A DNA stretch of 64,000 nt. Source: an uncultured Flavobacteriales bacterium (GTDB lineage Bacteria; Bacteroidota; Bacteroidia; CAIKAF01). A program made the position numbers and the translations under genes. The notes below the pieces were generated by a model. That model had not been told where the DNA came from, searched no databases, and was given only the letters and a program-made list of their open reading frames with translations. Shown here piece after piece: positions 1 through 8,357 of the stretch (the stretch's first letter is position 1; each line of letters begins with the position of its first letter). The stretch covers positions 1-64,000 of the forward strand of contig CAIKAF010000015.1 of the NCBI GenBank assembly GCA_903825395.1, given 5' to 3'.

Positions 1-245
1 GCCCCAACTGAACACGGGCAGTTTATATATTTTCTCAATAATAATATCGGCAATGAGGCGGCTGTGCCTTCCGTTCCCATTGGCAAAACAATGGATGCGT
101 ACGATGCGGTTTTTGAACCGGACCGCAATTTCATCGGGTGGCAGGTGTTGTTCTCCTGCCAGTATGGTACCTCATTCAACAGGCACCACACTTCGTTGGA
201 TATTTACCACTTGTCAAATAGAACATCTAATTTTGACCTGTACTA
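1..245 (-). pseudogene. Decayed Fic-domain gene (mobile mystery protein B-like), 3' end outside the window
   Basis: Reading the minus strand, positions about 144 down to 1 encode PPDEIAVRF followed by the Fic signature HCFANGNGRHSR, close to the HPFxxGNGRxxR motif of Fic AMP-transferases. The Pro of the canonical HPF is Cys here. Upstream, positions about 235 to 145 encode a recognisable preceding segment (LLNEVPYWQENNTC) in a different frame, so a frameshift lies near 141-147. A TAA stop also interrupts this segment after DKW, near position 207. The arrangement matches the family named mobile mystery protein B, where an Arg-Tyr-Trp helix precedes PPDEIA. The gene is almost certainly non-functional. 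The downstream part lies outside the window, so an alternative start after the frameshift cannot be excluded. Confidence 0.7.
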
Positions 246-321
246 AAAATGGGGTGGTTACAAGACTGCTGAAAACCTGAATAAACCAAAAACCTAAATT
301 GTCTCTCTAAAAATAAACCAC

Positions 322-519
322 ATGCCAAAACCCTCAGAAAAAATCACCAAGGAATATCCAGCGCGTGGTCCTTTAACTCAGTTCCGGTTCGAAAAATTGA
401 TTCATTTTACGTGTTCCCTCTGCAATCAGGCAAAAACCTCTAAAATGCTGGCTATTTCCGATCAGAATTGGGATAAAATACTATGCAACGGATGTTATGG
501 TTTAATGCTCTCTAAATGA
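322..519 (+). CDS. Small Cys4 zinc-ribbon-like hypothetical protein
   Basis: A 65-residue protein whose only recognisable feature is two CxxC pairs, C31-C34 (CSLC) and C55-C58 (CNGC), spaced as in a small zinc ribbon. I do not recognise the family. There is no signal peptide or membrane segment, so it is probably cytoplasmic. It sits beside a decayed Fic gene on the opposite strand and is followed by about 280 bases with no other gene. No clear promoter is visible. It may be a remnant accessory gene, but the intact frame and paired cysteines argue that it is real. Confidence 0.5.
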   Translation: MPKPSEKITKEYPARGPLTQFRFEKLIHFTCSLCNQAKTSKMLAISDQNWDKILCNGCYGLMLSK

Positions 520-670
520 CTTTATGCCCATGCTACGTTTGGATTTGAGTCAATCTGCTTAACCACTCAACAATTAGCAATTCTAAGTGAACTTAGGCGC
601 GGTATTCCGGGATGTTTCCAACCCCTAACCCATTTACCCAAAAAATACCGGATATGAATTACACCGCCCC
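520..670. other. Intergenic, no feature seen
   Basis: Short AT-leaning spacer between the Cys4 gene and the first dispersed structured repeat. I see no promoter, RNA or gene here. Confidence 0.4.
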
Positions 671-811
671 GCGCTCCGGATCGATACGGAAAGCCCACAG
701 CCCCGGCGGCCTGCCGGTCCGAGCCGAGGAGGCGACCAGAGGGAGCCACCGCAGGCCGGTATTCCGGCAGCCCGCCGGGGCGAGGACTTGAAGTGAGAGC
801 CGGTTAAGCGC
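671..811 (-). repeat. Structured dispersed repeat, copy 1 (141 nt)
   Basis: Orientation is set by the end that reads TTGGGCG. The closing stem is GCGC/GCGC plus CCGG/CCGG (671-679 with 800-811). The inner stem pairs 701-717 with 764-780, 16 of 17 positions complementary. The conserved core GAGGAGGCGAC and GGAGCCACCGC lies in the apical part at 726-752. The right closing strand overlaps the last codons of nnr, so the C-terminal residues of that protein are encoded by the repeat. Confidence 0.85.
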
Positions 812-2330
812 CCAAATCATCCCCCATTCTCTGCACAAAGGAACGGATGGCCAGGCCCATGTATTGCGGCAATTCTGCGGGCGACACAGCCTCGGTGCCC
901 CGTTCGGCCTCCATAAGCCGGGCCGCGCGACCATGCAAGGCCACCCCCAACACGCAGGCATCTAAGGCCGGGAGGCGCTGAGCCAACAAACCCGCAATCA
1001 GGCCCGTCAGCGCATCGCCCGAACCCCCTTTTGCCAGCGCCGGCGTACCAAAGTCCAAGGCAAATGCCCGACCATCAGGACTACATACCCAGGTGATGTG
1101 GTTCTTTAATACCACATAGCAGTTCCAGTCTGTGGCCAGCTTTCGAGCTTTTTCCCAGCGCTGCACCGAGCTGCTGCTGTCTCCCGCCAACCGATCTAAC
1201 TCGGCAGGATGCGGAGTCAATACCACGGTGCCCTCGAAAGGAATTTCCGGCCGAGATTCCGCCAGCAGATTCAAGGCATCCGCGTCCAACACCCGCGGCA
1301 GATCGCTGCGCTGCCGTGCATAGTCCAGCCAGCGCCGAACTGCCTCTGCCCTACCCGCTCCCGGCCCCAAGGCCAAGGCCGTTGCTTTGGCCGGAAGTTC
1401 AAGCCCGATTGAAGACCATTCCAGAAACTGGGCCTCAGGACAGCGGCTCAGCAAGGGCGCCGCCGCCGATGTTGCCCCCAAAGCCAAGACTTTTCCGGCA
1501 CCCACCGACAAGGCCGCGGCACTGCACAAGGTAAGGGCTCCTTCGCCCCCACTGCCACCTCCCAGAGCCAGCAGCCAACCCTGATTCCCCTTGTGCACAA
1601 AGGACTGCCGCTGCGGAATCCGTTTCCGAATGTCTTCCGATTCCAGCCAACAGCCCAGGTTCGATGCGGTACCGGGTTTTAAATCACTCAAGGGAATCTG
1701 CTGACAGGTGCCGAGAAAGGGCGCCGCCTCGGGAAACAACATGCTGAAGGCCGGGCGGTCAATGCTAAAGGTATGGCTGGCCTTTAAGATGGGTTCTGTA
1801 TATGGAAACAGCAAGGGGTCGGCCGGCAAACCCGAGGGCAAGTCGATGGCCCAAACGGGTGCATTTTGGCTTAAAATCCGGTCAAACAGGGTTTTGTATT
1901 CGGGGCCCAAGGGCCGGGTAAGTCCATGGCCAAACAGGGCGTCAATCCACAGTCCGCAGGAAGGAAGTTCTTTTAATTCATGTTCCGCTTCAGGTCGGTA
2001 ATCGAACACTGAAATTCGGGGCCGCAAGGCCTGCAGCGCTGACCATTGCTGCAAGTGGTCGGGGCTATAGCTGCTGCTGTGCCAACGCAATACCTGAATC
2101 GGTGCATGGGCAGATAGGTAGCGCGCCAGCGCCAATCCGTCTCCGCCGTTGTTGCCCGGCCCTACCAATATGGAAATGCGCAGGGGAGCCAAGCGGCGAA
2201 GTTTGGGCAGCATGGCCTTGTATATGCGAAAGGCGGCACGCTCCATGAGGCTTAGGGAAGAAATGCCCTCTGCCTGCTGAATGCCGGCATCGTGGAGCCG
2301 CTGTTCCCGGGCCGTTAGAATGGTTTTCAT
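804..2330 (-). CDS. nnr: Bifunctional NAD(P)H-hydrate epimerase / dehydratase
   Basis: Repairs damaged NAD(P)H: the N-terminal domain epimerises the R and S hydrates and the C-terminal domain dehydrates the S form using a nucleotide triphosphate or diphosphate. The N-terminal YjeF domain (about 1-215) carries GPGNNGGDG at 57-65. The C-terminal ribokinase-like domain (about 225-500) carries GGGSGGEGA, DADALN, TPHPAE and the catalytic loop GGSGD with Asp439. Length 508 is normal for the fused bacterial enzyme. Its ATG overlaps the TGA of coaE by four bases, so translation is probably coupled and the gene ends the nusB-DUF1573-yajC-coaE-nnr series. Its last codons run into a dispersed structured repeat. 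Confidence 0.95.
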   Translation of the reverse strand: MKTILTAREQRLHDAGIQQAEGISSLSLMERAAFRIYKAMLPKLRRLAPLRISILVGPGNNGGDGLALARYLSAHAPIQVLRWHSSSYSPDHLQQWSALQALRPRISVFDYRPEAEHELKELPSCGLWIDALFGHGLTRPLGPEYKTLFDRILSQNAPVWAIDLPSGLPADPLLFPYTEPILKASHTFSIDRPAFSMLFPEAAPFLGTCQQIPLSDLKPGTASNLGCWLESEDIRKRIPQRQSFVHKGNQGWLLALGGGSGGEGALTLCSAAALSVGAGKVLALGATSAAAPLLSRCPEAQFLEWSSIGLELPAKATALALGPGAGRAEAVRRWLDYARQRSDLPRVLDADALNLLAESRPEIPFEGTVVLTPHPAELDRLAGDSSSSVQRWEKARKLATDWNCYVVLKNHITWVCSPDGRAFALDFGTPALAKGGSGDALTGLIAGLLAQRLPALDACVLGVALHGRAARLMEAERGTEAVSPAELPQYMGLAIRSFVQRMGDDLGA

Positions 2331-2932
2331 AATGGGCGCAGGCGTTCAAGAAGTGTTTGGTGCAGGTGTTTGGCCAGTGCCTGCACATCGGTTCCATCGG
2401 GATTTTGCAGGCGCAGGGTAGCGTAGCGGCTGCGCTGCTCATCGCTCATTTGTGCCTGAATGCGCTGCAGGACAACCTCCCGCGGCACAGCATCGCGTTT
2501 CATAACCCGTTGAATGCGTTGTTCAAGGGGAGCTTCAACCACCACAACGGCTGCACAATCTGTGTAGGAGCCAGATTCAATTAAAATGGCGGCTTCGCGC
2601 AGGATGTAGGGGGCGGTTTGCTGCTGCATCCAGGCCTGAAATCTGCCTTGAACAAAAGGGTGAATCTTCGCTTCAAGCTTGGCTTTTAGCTCCTTGGAAC
2701 TGAAGATGTGCTGAGCGATGTGGGCTCTGTTGAGTTCTCCGTTGGGGAAAAAGGACTGTTCTCCAAAGGTATGGGCAATCCAGGTTCTGTGTTCAGGGAA
2801 CAGGTAAAAAGCCTTGGCTTCTTGGTCGGCAAAGAACACGGGGACGCCGAGCTGTTGCAAGGCGGTGGCCAAGGCGGATTTACCTGAACCAATGCCTCCG
2901 GTTAATCCAACAATAGCAGGGCCATGCGCCAT
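2327..2932 (-). CDS. coaE: Dephospho-CoA kinase
   Basis: Last step of coenzyme A synthesis: ATP-dependent phosphorylation of the 3'-hydroxyl of dephospho-CoA. The P-loop GGIGSGKSA is at residues 12-20. Further conserved stretches are FFADQEAK after the P-loop and a Walker-B-like VVVVEAPLE followed by QRIQRV. At 201 residues it has the family length. It is nine bases downstream of yajC and overlaps nnr by four bases. Cytoplasmic. Confidence 0.95.
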   Translation of the reverse strand: MAHGPAIVGLTGGIGSGKSALATALQQLGVPVFFADQEAKAFYLFPEHRTWIAHTFGEQSFFPNGELNRAHIAQHIFSSKELKAKLEAKIHPFVQGRFQAWMQQQTAPYILREAAILIESGSYTDCAAVVVVEAPLEQRIQRVMKRDAVPREVVLQRIQAQMSDEQRSRYATLRLQNPDGTDVQALAKHLHQTLLERLRPL

Positions 2933-2941
2933 GCCTTGGGC

Positions 2942-3268
2942 TTAGTTCGAGGTATCGGACAGGCTGGCCGAGTTATCCATAGAAATGGCTGATTTTTCGA
3001 ACTTAATGTGGTTCTTATCTACCATTTCAAGGGTAACGGTGGTATCGGTCATGTCCAGAATTTTTCCGTGTATGCCACCGATGGTTACCACCCGGTCTCC
3101 TTTTTTCAGGGCTTCGCGGAATTTTTTCTGGTCTTTGGACTTTTTCATTTGAGGACGAATCATGAAAAAGTAAAACACCACCAGCACCAGGCCAAGGAAA
3201 ATAAATTGAGTGAAATCGCCTTGACCTCCTCCGGAAGCGGAGTTACCAAGCATTAGGAAAAGATTCAT
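2942..3268 (-). CDS. yajC: Sec translocon accessory protein YajC
   Basis: Single-pass inner-membrane protein associated with SecDF-YidC. One hydrophobic helix (about 21-38, FIFLGLVLVVFYFFMI) is followed by RPQMKKSKDQKKF and the small beta domain with GDRVVTIGGIHGKI, both hallmarks of YajC. It has 108 residues. It follows the DUF1573 lipoprotein gene by 11 bases, an arrangement common in Bacteroidota. Confidence 0.95.
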   Translation of the reverse strand: MNLFLMLGNSASGGGQGDFTQFIFLGLVLVVFYFFMIRPQMKKSKDQKKFREALKKGDRVVTIGGIHGKILDMTDTTVTLEMVDKNHIKFEKSAISMDNSASLSDTSN

Positions 3269-3279
3269 AGGAGGTAGAA

Positions 3280-3780
3280 TTAATGGTTATGACCTTCGTG
3301 GCTACCGCCGGCGTGGTCGTGTCCGGCGTGGTCTCCCCCTTCTTTGTCGGCATTGGGATCAATGACTTGTCCTACCACATGCAGAACAGTGACATTGGGT
3401 TCGGTATTGGCAGTTAGGGTTACGGTTTGAGTGATGGGGCCACCTTTTTTATTGGTGCTGTCGAACACCACCTTAATTTCGCCCTTTTCGCCGGGTTTAA
3501 TCGGTCCTTCGGGTTTTTCGGGAACGGTACAACCGCAAGAGCCTTTCGCGTCAGCAATAATAAGCTGTTCGCTTCCGGTATTGGTGAAGGTAAACGTAAA
3601 TTCCTTTTTATCGCCTTTGGTGAGGGTACCGAAATCAAAGGTGTCTTTTTCGAACACCATCGTGGTTGTTTTGCCAACCATGTCCGCTGGAATTTCGGTG
3701 GTTTCAGACGCATCTTTACCTCCGCAAGAGGCCAACAGAAGAGATGAAGCTAAAAGAGATGAAAACAGAAAGCGTACCAT
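3280..3780 (-). CDS. DUF1573 lipoprotein with His-rich tail
   Basis: A signal peptide with lipobox LASC (Cys19) is followed by one DUF1573 Ig-like domain at about 38-140, with the typical FDFGTLTKGD and SCGCTVPE motifs. The last 20 residues are His/Gly/Asp-rich (HAGHDHAGG, HEGHNH), which could bind metal. Function of the family is not established. It is preceded by a TATCTTTG promoter element, so it can be transcribed separately from nusB. Confidence 0.9.
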   Translation of the reverse strand: MVRFLFSSLLASSLLLASCGGKDASETTEIPADMVGKTTTMVFEKDTFDFGTLTKGDKKEFTFTFTNTGSEQLIIADAKGSCGCTVPEKPEGPIKPGEKGEIKVVFDSTNKKGGPITQTVTLTANTEPNVTVLHVVGQVIDPNADKEGGDHAGHDHAGGSHEGHNH

Positions 3781-3802
3781 AGGATTAGAATTTATGTTTG
3801 TG

Positions 3803-3810
3803 CAAAGATA
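3803..3810 (-). promoter_or_regulatory. Putative -7 element TATCTTTG for the DUF1573-yajC-coaE-nnr genes
   Basis: Exact match to the Bacteroidota TAnnTTTG element on the minus strand, 23 bases upstream of the DUF1573 start codon. No convincing -33 TTG at the usual distance. Confidence 0.5.
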
Positions 3811-4755
3811 TTAAGCATCGAGCAAACCTCGACCGGTTTTTTGCATTTTTCCTGAAGCTTTAAAATCAGCCATCACCTTATCTAAAATACCGTTGATAAA
3901 GGTATTGCTTTTGGGGGTTGAAAAATGCTTTGAAAGTTCGATGTATTCGTTCAGAGTAACCTTAATTGGAATGCTGCTGAAGGTCACCAATTCGGTCATG
4001 GCCATTTTCATGAGCAGCAGATCCATAACTGCGATGCGCTCCAATTCCCAGTTTTTCGCCTTTTCTTGTATAAGCTCCTGAAATTCATCGTTGTACAAAA
4101 TGACTTTTCGAAATAAATCCACCATAAAGGCCTTATCGTCGTTTTCGTCTTTGTAGAGCTTTTCGAGTTTCAGTTTCTTTTTTTCGCCTAGGGTTTTCAG
4201 GGTTTTTATCAAGGAATGGTTGACCACATAGAGGTCATCAATCCAATGGATGTTCAGGGTTTCATAAATGGATTCGAGCACTTCTTCCTGAAAAACAACC
4301 TCGGTAAAAATGGACATCAAAACCTGCAGATCTTGTTCTTCAGTAGGTTGTGGGGTGGCCATGTATTCCAGGAAAAAATCGGTTTTCTTCACTTTTCTCC
4401 ACACCTTATGAATTTCATCTTGGTAGGCCGACCAGGAAACTTTATGGTGGGATAGGCGTTGCAAAAAGGAGGGGTTGTCGGCCAGGGATTTTAGCAGCAG
4501 ATTGTCTAAAAACGGGTTGCTGTCTTTTAAATCTTCGGGGCTGGGAATTTTTTTATTCTTGGCATCTTGTTTGTCGAGAAAGGCAAAGTGCCTGAATTCG
4601 AGCAGCAAAGACAGTTGAAACAAATAGAGCCGGTAGATCTCTTCTGAAGATTGAACCATGGCCTTTTCAGCTGCCGGAACATTATTTAGTCCAGATTGGA
4701 TGTATCCGTAGAGCGCTTGCAAAACCTTAACTCGGATGTGCCTTCTATTCAACAT
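3811..4755 (-). CDS. nusB: Transcription antitermination factor NusB, long Bacteroidota form
   Basis: RNA-binding antitermination factor that acts with NusE (S10) on boxA. It opens with MLNRRHIRVKVLQALYGY, a typical start. The NusB fold fills the C-terminal half, with KAKNWELERIAVMDLLLMKMA and the closing LNEYIELSKHFSTPKS-FINGILD, conserved in the family. At 314 residues it is about twice the proteobacterial length because of a helical insertion in the N-terminal half, usual for Bacteroidota. First gene of the minus-strand cluster. Confidence 0.95.
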   Translation of the reverse strand: MLNRRHIRVKVLQALYGYIQSGLNNVPAAEKAMVQSSEEIYRLYLFQLSLLLEFRHFAFLDKQDAKNKKIPSPEDLKDSNPFLDNLLLKSLADNPSFLQRLSHHKVSWSAYQDEIHKVWRKVKKTDFFLEYMATPQPTEEQDLQVLMSIFTEVVFQEEVLESIYETLNIHWIDDLYVVNHSLIKTLKTLGEKKKLKLEKLYKDENDDKAFMVDLFRKVILYNDEFQELIQEKAKNWELERIAVMDLLLMKMAMTELVTFSSIPIKVTLNEYIELSKHFSTPKSNTFINGILDKVMADFKASGKMQKTGRGLLDA

Positions 4756-4816
4756 AACGTGTGCAATTTAACCCTAAGAATGAAAAAATGAACGAAAAAC
4801 TAGAAAAAAGTAGGGA

Positions 4817-5917
4817 TTATCCCCGGGTGCGAATACCGGCAATGGCATCGATTCGGCGTTGAGCAAAATCAATGGCTACATTGCCACTAAACGTATTGGT
4901 ATCTCTGGCTTCAGTAAGAATAGATCCACACACATCGAAGATGAATTCGGCTTTTTTCATGGCCGCCTCTTTGGAATAGCCTTCCAATTCGCCATTCACA
5001 TTAATCAGACCGCCGGAATTAATCAAAAAGTCTGGAGCATACACCATTCCTTTTTCCAACATGGCTTGACCGTGAATTTTTTCAGATTTCAGCTGATTGT
5101 TGGCTCCTCCGGCCACAATGTCGCAACGTAGAGCGGCCAACGAATCGTTGTTTAAAATGCCTCCGAGGGCGCAGGGAGCGAAAATATCCATGTTGGTGGT
5201 AAACACCTGGTCGGCGGGTACCACTTCAACAGCGGGTTGACGGCGGGTTATTGCTTGAATTTTATCTTCAAAAATATCGGAAACCTTCACCTTGGCGCCT
5301 TCTTTAATCAGGTTGTCAATCAAGTAAGAGCCCACATGTCCGGCGCCTTGCACCAAGACTGTTTTTCCGGCCAGGGAATCGGAGCCATAGGCGAATTTTG
5401 CCGAGGCTTTCATGCCCATATATACTCCGTATGCCGTAACCGGAGAAGGGTCTCCGCTGCCCCCCAAATGTTCGGGCAAACCGGTTACAAATGAGGTTTC
5501 AGCATGAATGTATTCCATATCGCGGGTGGACATTCCCACATCTTCTGCGGTAATGTATTTCCCATTCAGGGATTGAACAAACTTGCCAAAACGGCGCAAC
5601 AGGGCTTCATTTTTAAGCGAACGGGCGTCTCCAATAATTACGGCCTTACCTCCACCCAGGTTGAGACCGGCAATGGAGGCCTTGAAGGTCATACCACGGC
5701 TTAAGCGCAGGACGTCTTCAACCGCATCGTCAAGCCGTTCGTAGGCCCACATGCGTGTACCGCCAAGAGCGGGTCCCAAGGTGGTGTTGTGAATTCCGAT
5801 AATGGCTTTAAGTCCGGTTTGATTGTCCTGGCAAAAGACCAATTGTTCATGATCCATGGAAGACATGACATTCAGAACATGTGGTTGTTGAAGATTGGTT
5901 TCGGCAGCAAGTTCCAT
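4817..5917 (-). CDS. Glu/Leu/Phe/Val dehydrogenase (leucine dehydrogenase-like)
   Basis: NAD-dependent oxidative deamination of an amino acid, by similarity probably a branched-chain one. The N-terminal substrate domain has the glycine-rich TLGPALGGTRMW and the catalytic-lysine motif LNLGGGKAV near residue 92. The second half is a Rossmann domain with GAGHVGSYL and later LINSGGLINV. At 366 residues it matches leucine dehydrogenases (about 360) rather than classical glutamate dehydrogenases (about 420-450). It diverges from an ABC exporter, with overlapping promoters between them. The exact substrate cannot be settled from sequence. Confidence 0.88.
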   Translation of the reverse strand: MELAAETNLQQPHVLNVMSSMDHEQLVFCQDNQTGLKAIIGIHNTTLGPALGGTRMWAYERLDDAVEDVLRLSRGMTFKASIAGLNLGGGKAVIIGDARSLKNEALLRRFGKFVQSLNGKYITAEDVGMSTRDMEYIHAETSFVTGLPEHLGGSGDPSPVTAYGVYMGMKASAKFAYGSDSLAGKTVLVQGAGHVGSYLIDNLIKEGAKVKVSDIFEDKIQAITRRQPAVEVVPADQVFTTNMDIFAPCALGGILNNDSLAALRCDIVAGGANNQLKSEKIHGQAMLEKGMVYAPDFLINSGGLINVNGELEGYSKEAAMKKAEFIFDVCGSILTEARDTNTFSGNVAIDFAQRRIDAIAGIRTRG

Positions 5918-5934
5918 TTGGGCGATTGATTAAT

Positions 5935-5942
5935 TACCTTTG
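5935..5942 (+). promoter_or_regulatory. Putative -7 element TACCTTTG for the ABC transporter gene
   Basis: Exact TAnnTTTG match. It lies upstream of the two in-frame ATGs at 5994 and 6012 and overlaps the TTG at 5940, so the TTG is unlikely to be the start. Confidence 0.5.
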
Positions 5943-5961
5943 AGGCGGTTGTCGTTTGCTG

Positions 5962-5969
5962 CAAATGTA
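5962..5969 (-). promoter_or_regulatory. Putative -7 element TACATTTG for the dehydrogenase gene
   Basis: Exact TAnnTTTG match on the minus strand, about 45 bases upstream of the dehydrogenase ATG. The plus-strand element at 5935 lies downstream of it, so the two divergent promoters overlap. Confidence 0.5.
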
Positions 5970-5993
5970 GATTTTTTCATTGGATTGAAGCAG

Positions 5994-7799
5994 ATGCAAC
6001 CCAAAATTACCATGAACGCCTTAGCGAGTTTAAATCATTATTTGTGGAAATATAGGGGTCGATTGGCATTGGGCCTGCTCTTTGTAATTGGCTCAAACCT
6101 GTTCGCCGTTTTTCCGGCAGGATTGATTCAAGAATCCATTGATTTGGTGTCAGAGTACTTAAAGGAGTTGAAAGCCAATCCCTCGGCCATGGATAAGCAA
6201 ACGTTTTTCGATGCGTTGATTAAGTTGGCCGGTCTTATTTTTTTGTTTGCCCTTTGCAAAGGCATTTTGTTGTTTATGGTGCGTCAAACCATCATCATTA
6301 CATCCAGATGGATTGAGTACGATTTAAAAAACGATGTTTTTGCCCATTACCAGAACATGGATTTGGGGTTTTTCAGGAGGCATGCCACCGGCGATTTAAT
6401 GAACAGGTTGTCGGAAGACATCAGCAATGTACGCATGTATTTGGGGCCTGTAATCATGTATGGCTTAAACACCCTGGTTCTGTTCGTGCTGGTGTTGGGG
6501 ATGATGCTTAAAACCAGTCCATTTCTCACCCTTTTGGTTTTTGTTCCCATGCCCATCTTGTCGGCATTGGTGTATTTGGTGAACAAACGAATTTTAAGCC
6601 AATCCACTCGAGTTCAGGAGGCCTTATCGTCCATCAGTTCCTTTGTTCAGGAATTCATTTCAGGCATACGGATTGTTAAGGCCTATGGCAGGCAGCCCGA
6701 ATTCGAGAACCGGTTTGAATCTCAAAGTGAATTGTATAGAAAAGAAGCGGTACGGTTGATGGTTATAAATGCCGTATTTTTCCCCTTAATCTTGCTTTTG
6801 ATTGGAATAAGTACTGTTTTGGCGGTGGGAGTTGGAGGCTGGGAAGTGTACCATGAACGCATCAGTCCTGGGGTTATTGCCGAGTTCATTATTTATGTAA
6901 ACCTGTTGACCTGGCCTGTGGCCTCCTTGGGTTGGATTACTTCCATTTGGCAACGCGCCGAGGCCTCACAAATTCGAATCAATGAATTTTTAGAAACCAA
7001 GTCTAGCCTGCCCGAAGGAAGGCTATTGCCCACGGAAGGTGCTTTTGAACTTGAATTTCATTCGGTAGGCTTTGTGTATCCGGAAACCGGAATTCGGGCC
7101 TTGACCAACGTTTCCTTTAAGCTGGAAAAAAATCAGGTGTTGGGCATTACCGGAAAAACGGGGTCGGGAAAATCAAGCATTGCTTTATTAATGATGCGCT
7201 TTTATGACCCCACCGAGGGAAAAATCACCCTGAATGGCGAAGACCTTCGTTCCTACTCCCTTTCGGCCTTGCGCAGCGTTTTCTCCTTTGTTCCTCAAGA
7301 CGTTTTTTTATTTTCCGATACCATTGAAAACAACATCCGATTTGGGGCGACTGATTCCATGAAGGCAAGCCAGGAAGATGTTATTCAGGCCTCTGTCATG
7401 GCCGGATTGCATGAAAATGTGATGGAATTTTCAGAAGCCTATCAAACCCGCCTGGGGGAACGGGGCGTAACCTTAAGCGGTGGACAAAAACAACGCAGCA
7501 GCATTGCCCGGGCTCTGATTCAACCCAGTCCTTGTTTGGTGTTGGATGATGCCCTTTCCGCAGTAGATACCAGTACGGAACGGGAGGTATTGAATCACCT
7601 TAAACGTTTAAACCAGCGGTCTGCCATCGTGTTAATCTCGCATCGGCTTTCCACCTTGCAGCCGGCAGAACGCATTTTGGTTTTAGACCAAGGTCAGGCT
7701 GTTGAATTTGGACCTCCCTCTGAATTGCTACAGGCCAAAGGATTGTATTGGCAGTTTTTTGAACAGCAGAGTCCAAGCCGAGTAGCAGACTCAGAATAA
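5994..7799 (+). CDS. ABC exporter, fused permease and ATPase
   Basis: Type IV (exporter-fold) half-transporter of about 601 residues. The N-terminal membrane domain has about six helices. The ATPase has Walker A GKTGSGKSS, signature LSGGQKQR, Walker B CLVLDDALSAVD and switch ISHR. The position after Walker B is Asp where Glu is usual in many exporters (LDD rather than LDE), a variant seen in part of the family. It presumably works as a homodimer; the substrate is unknown and could be lipid or drug. ATG 5994 is chosen because the upstream TTG falls inside the promoter element; ATG 6012 is also possible. Confidence 0.9.
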   Translation: MQPKITMNALASLNHYLWKYRGRLALGLLFVIGSNLFAVFPAGLIQESIDLVSEYLKELKANPSAMDKQTFFDALIKLAGLIFLFALCKGILLFMVRQTIIITSRWIEYDLKNDVFAHYQNMDLGFFRRHATGDLMNRLSEDISNVRMYLGPVIMYGLNTLVLFVLVLGMMLKTSPFLTLLVFVPMPILSALVYLVNKRILSQSTRVQEALSSISSFVQEFISGIRIVKAYGRQPEFENRFESQSELYRKEAVRLMVINAVFFPLILLLIGISTVLAVGVGGWEVYHERISPGVIAEFIIYVNLLTWPVASLGWITSIWQRAEASQIRINEFLETKSSLPEGRLLPTEGAFELEFHSVGFVYPETGIRALTNVSFKLEKNQVLGITGKTGSGKSSIALLMMRFYDPTEGKITLNGEDLRSYSLSALRSVFSFVPQDVFLFSDTIENNIRFGATDSMKASQEDVIQASVMAGLHENVMEFSEAYQTRLGERGVTLSGGQKQRSSIARALIQPSPCLVLDDALSAVDTSTEREVLNHLKRLNQRSAIVLISHRLSTLQPAERILVLDQGQAVEFGPPSELLQAKGLYWQFFEQQSPSRVADSE

Positions 7800-7871
7800 A
7801 TGCCCTTGAGGGGCTTTGTGCACCAAAATTGCGCTTTCTACTACAGCAAAGACGTAAGAAAAAGGAACATT

Positions 7872-7904
7872 TTTGTGGTTTAGATATTCCTTTTATTATA
7901 TTTG
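7872..7904 (+). promoter_or_regulatory. Bacteroidota promoter TTTG-N21-TATATTTG
   Basis: TTTG at 7872-7875 and TATATTTG at 7897-7904, a near-perfect fit to the phylum consensus. It is 23 bases upstream of the DUF3276 start codon. Confidence 0.7.
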
Positions 7905-7927
7905 GTTTGAAAACTAGCCCTTCGCTT

Positions 7928-8278
7928 ATGGAAGACAATTACAAAAACAACCAAAATGAACGCTTTTCAAAGTCGGTTCGTGCGGGAAAAAGAACCTATT
8001 TTTTTGATGTAAAGGCCACTCGTGACGAGAATCTCTTTATCACCATCACTGAAAGCAAACGCCGCCCAAGACCGGATGGTTCTTTTTTTTATGAAAAGCA
8101 TAAATTGTTCCTATATAAGGAAGATTTAATCAAGTTTTCTGATGGATTGCAAGAAGCCTTGGATTTTGTGCGTGAAAACAACCCAACTCCTGTTGAGGAG
8201 CAGGTGTACACTCCAGGCCGTGAAGGTGAGCAGCGCGATACCGATTACCCGGATGTGCGCTTCGAAGATTTCGAATAA
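7928..8278 (+). CDS. DUF3276 PUR-like nucleic-acid-binding protein
   Basis: A 116-residue protein of the DUF3276 family, which has a PUR-alpha-like fold in Bacteroidota. Typical motifs are KSVRAGKRTYFFDVKAT, the next strand LFITITESKRR and the closing KLFLYKEDLIKFSDGLQEAL, followed by an acidic tail. Likely binds single-stranded nucleic acid; the role in the cell is not known. ATG 7928 is chosen because a strong promoter lies between it and more upstream in-frame codons. Confidence 0.9.
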   Translation: MEDNYKNNQNERFSKSVRAGKRTYFFDVKATRDENLFITITESKRRPRPDGSFFYEKHKLFLYKEDLIKFSDGLQEALDFVRENNPTPVEEQVYTPGREGEQRDTDYPDVRFEDFE

Positions 8279-8331
8279 GGCATTTTCTTAACAAATTGTC
8301 AACACAAGGTGCAAGCCTTGGAAGGGATTCG

Positions 8332-8339
8332 TATTTTTG
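8332..8339 (+). promoter_or_regulatory. Putative -7 element TATTTTTG for dnaE
   Basis: TAnnTTTG match 18 bases upstream of the dnaE ATG; no -33 TTG at a good distance. It supports ATG 8358 over the upstream TTG 8337. Confidence 0.5.
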
Positions 8340-8357
8340 GACGTAATCCCTTTTTTT

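Noticed and set aside
567-961. Open frames across the first structured repeat
   Set aside because: They lie in the conserved repeat or antisense to nnr; similar frames recur at every repeat copy because the DNA is conserved, with no protein-family similarity.
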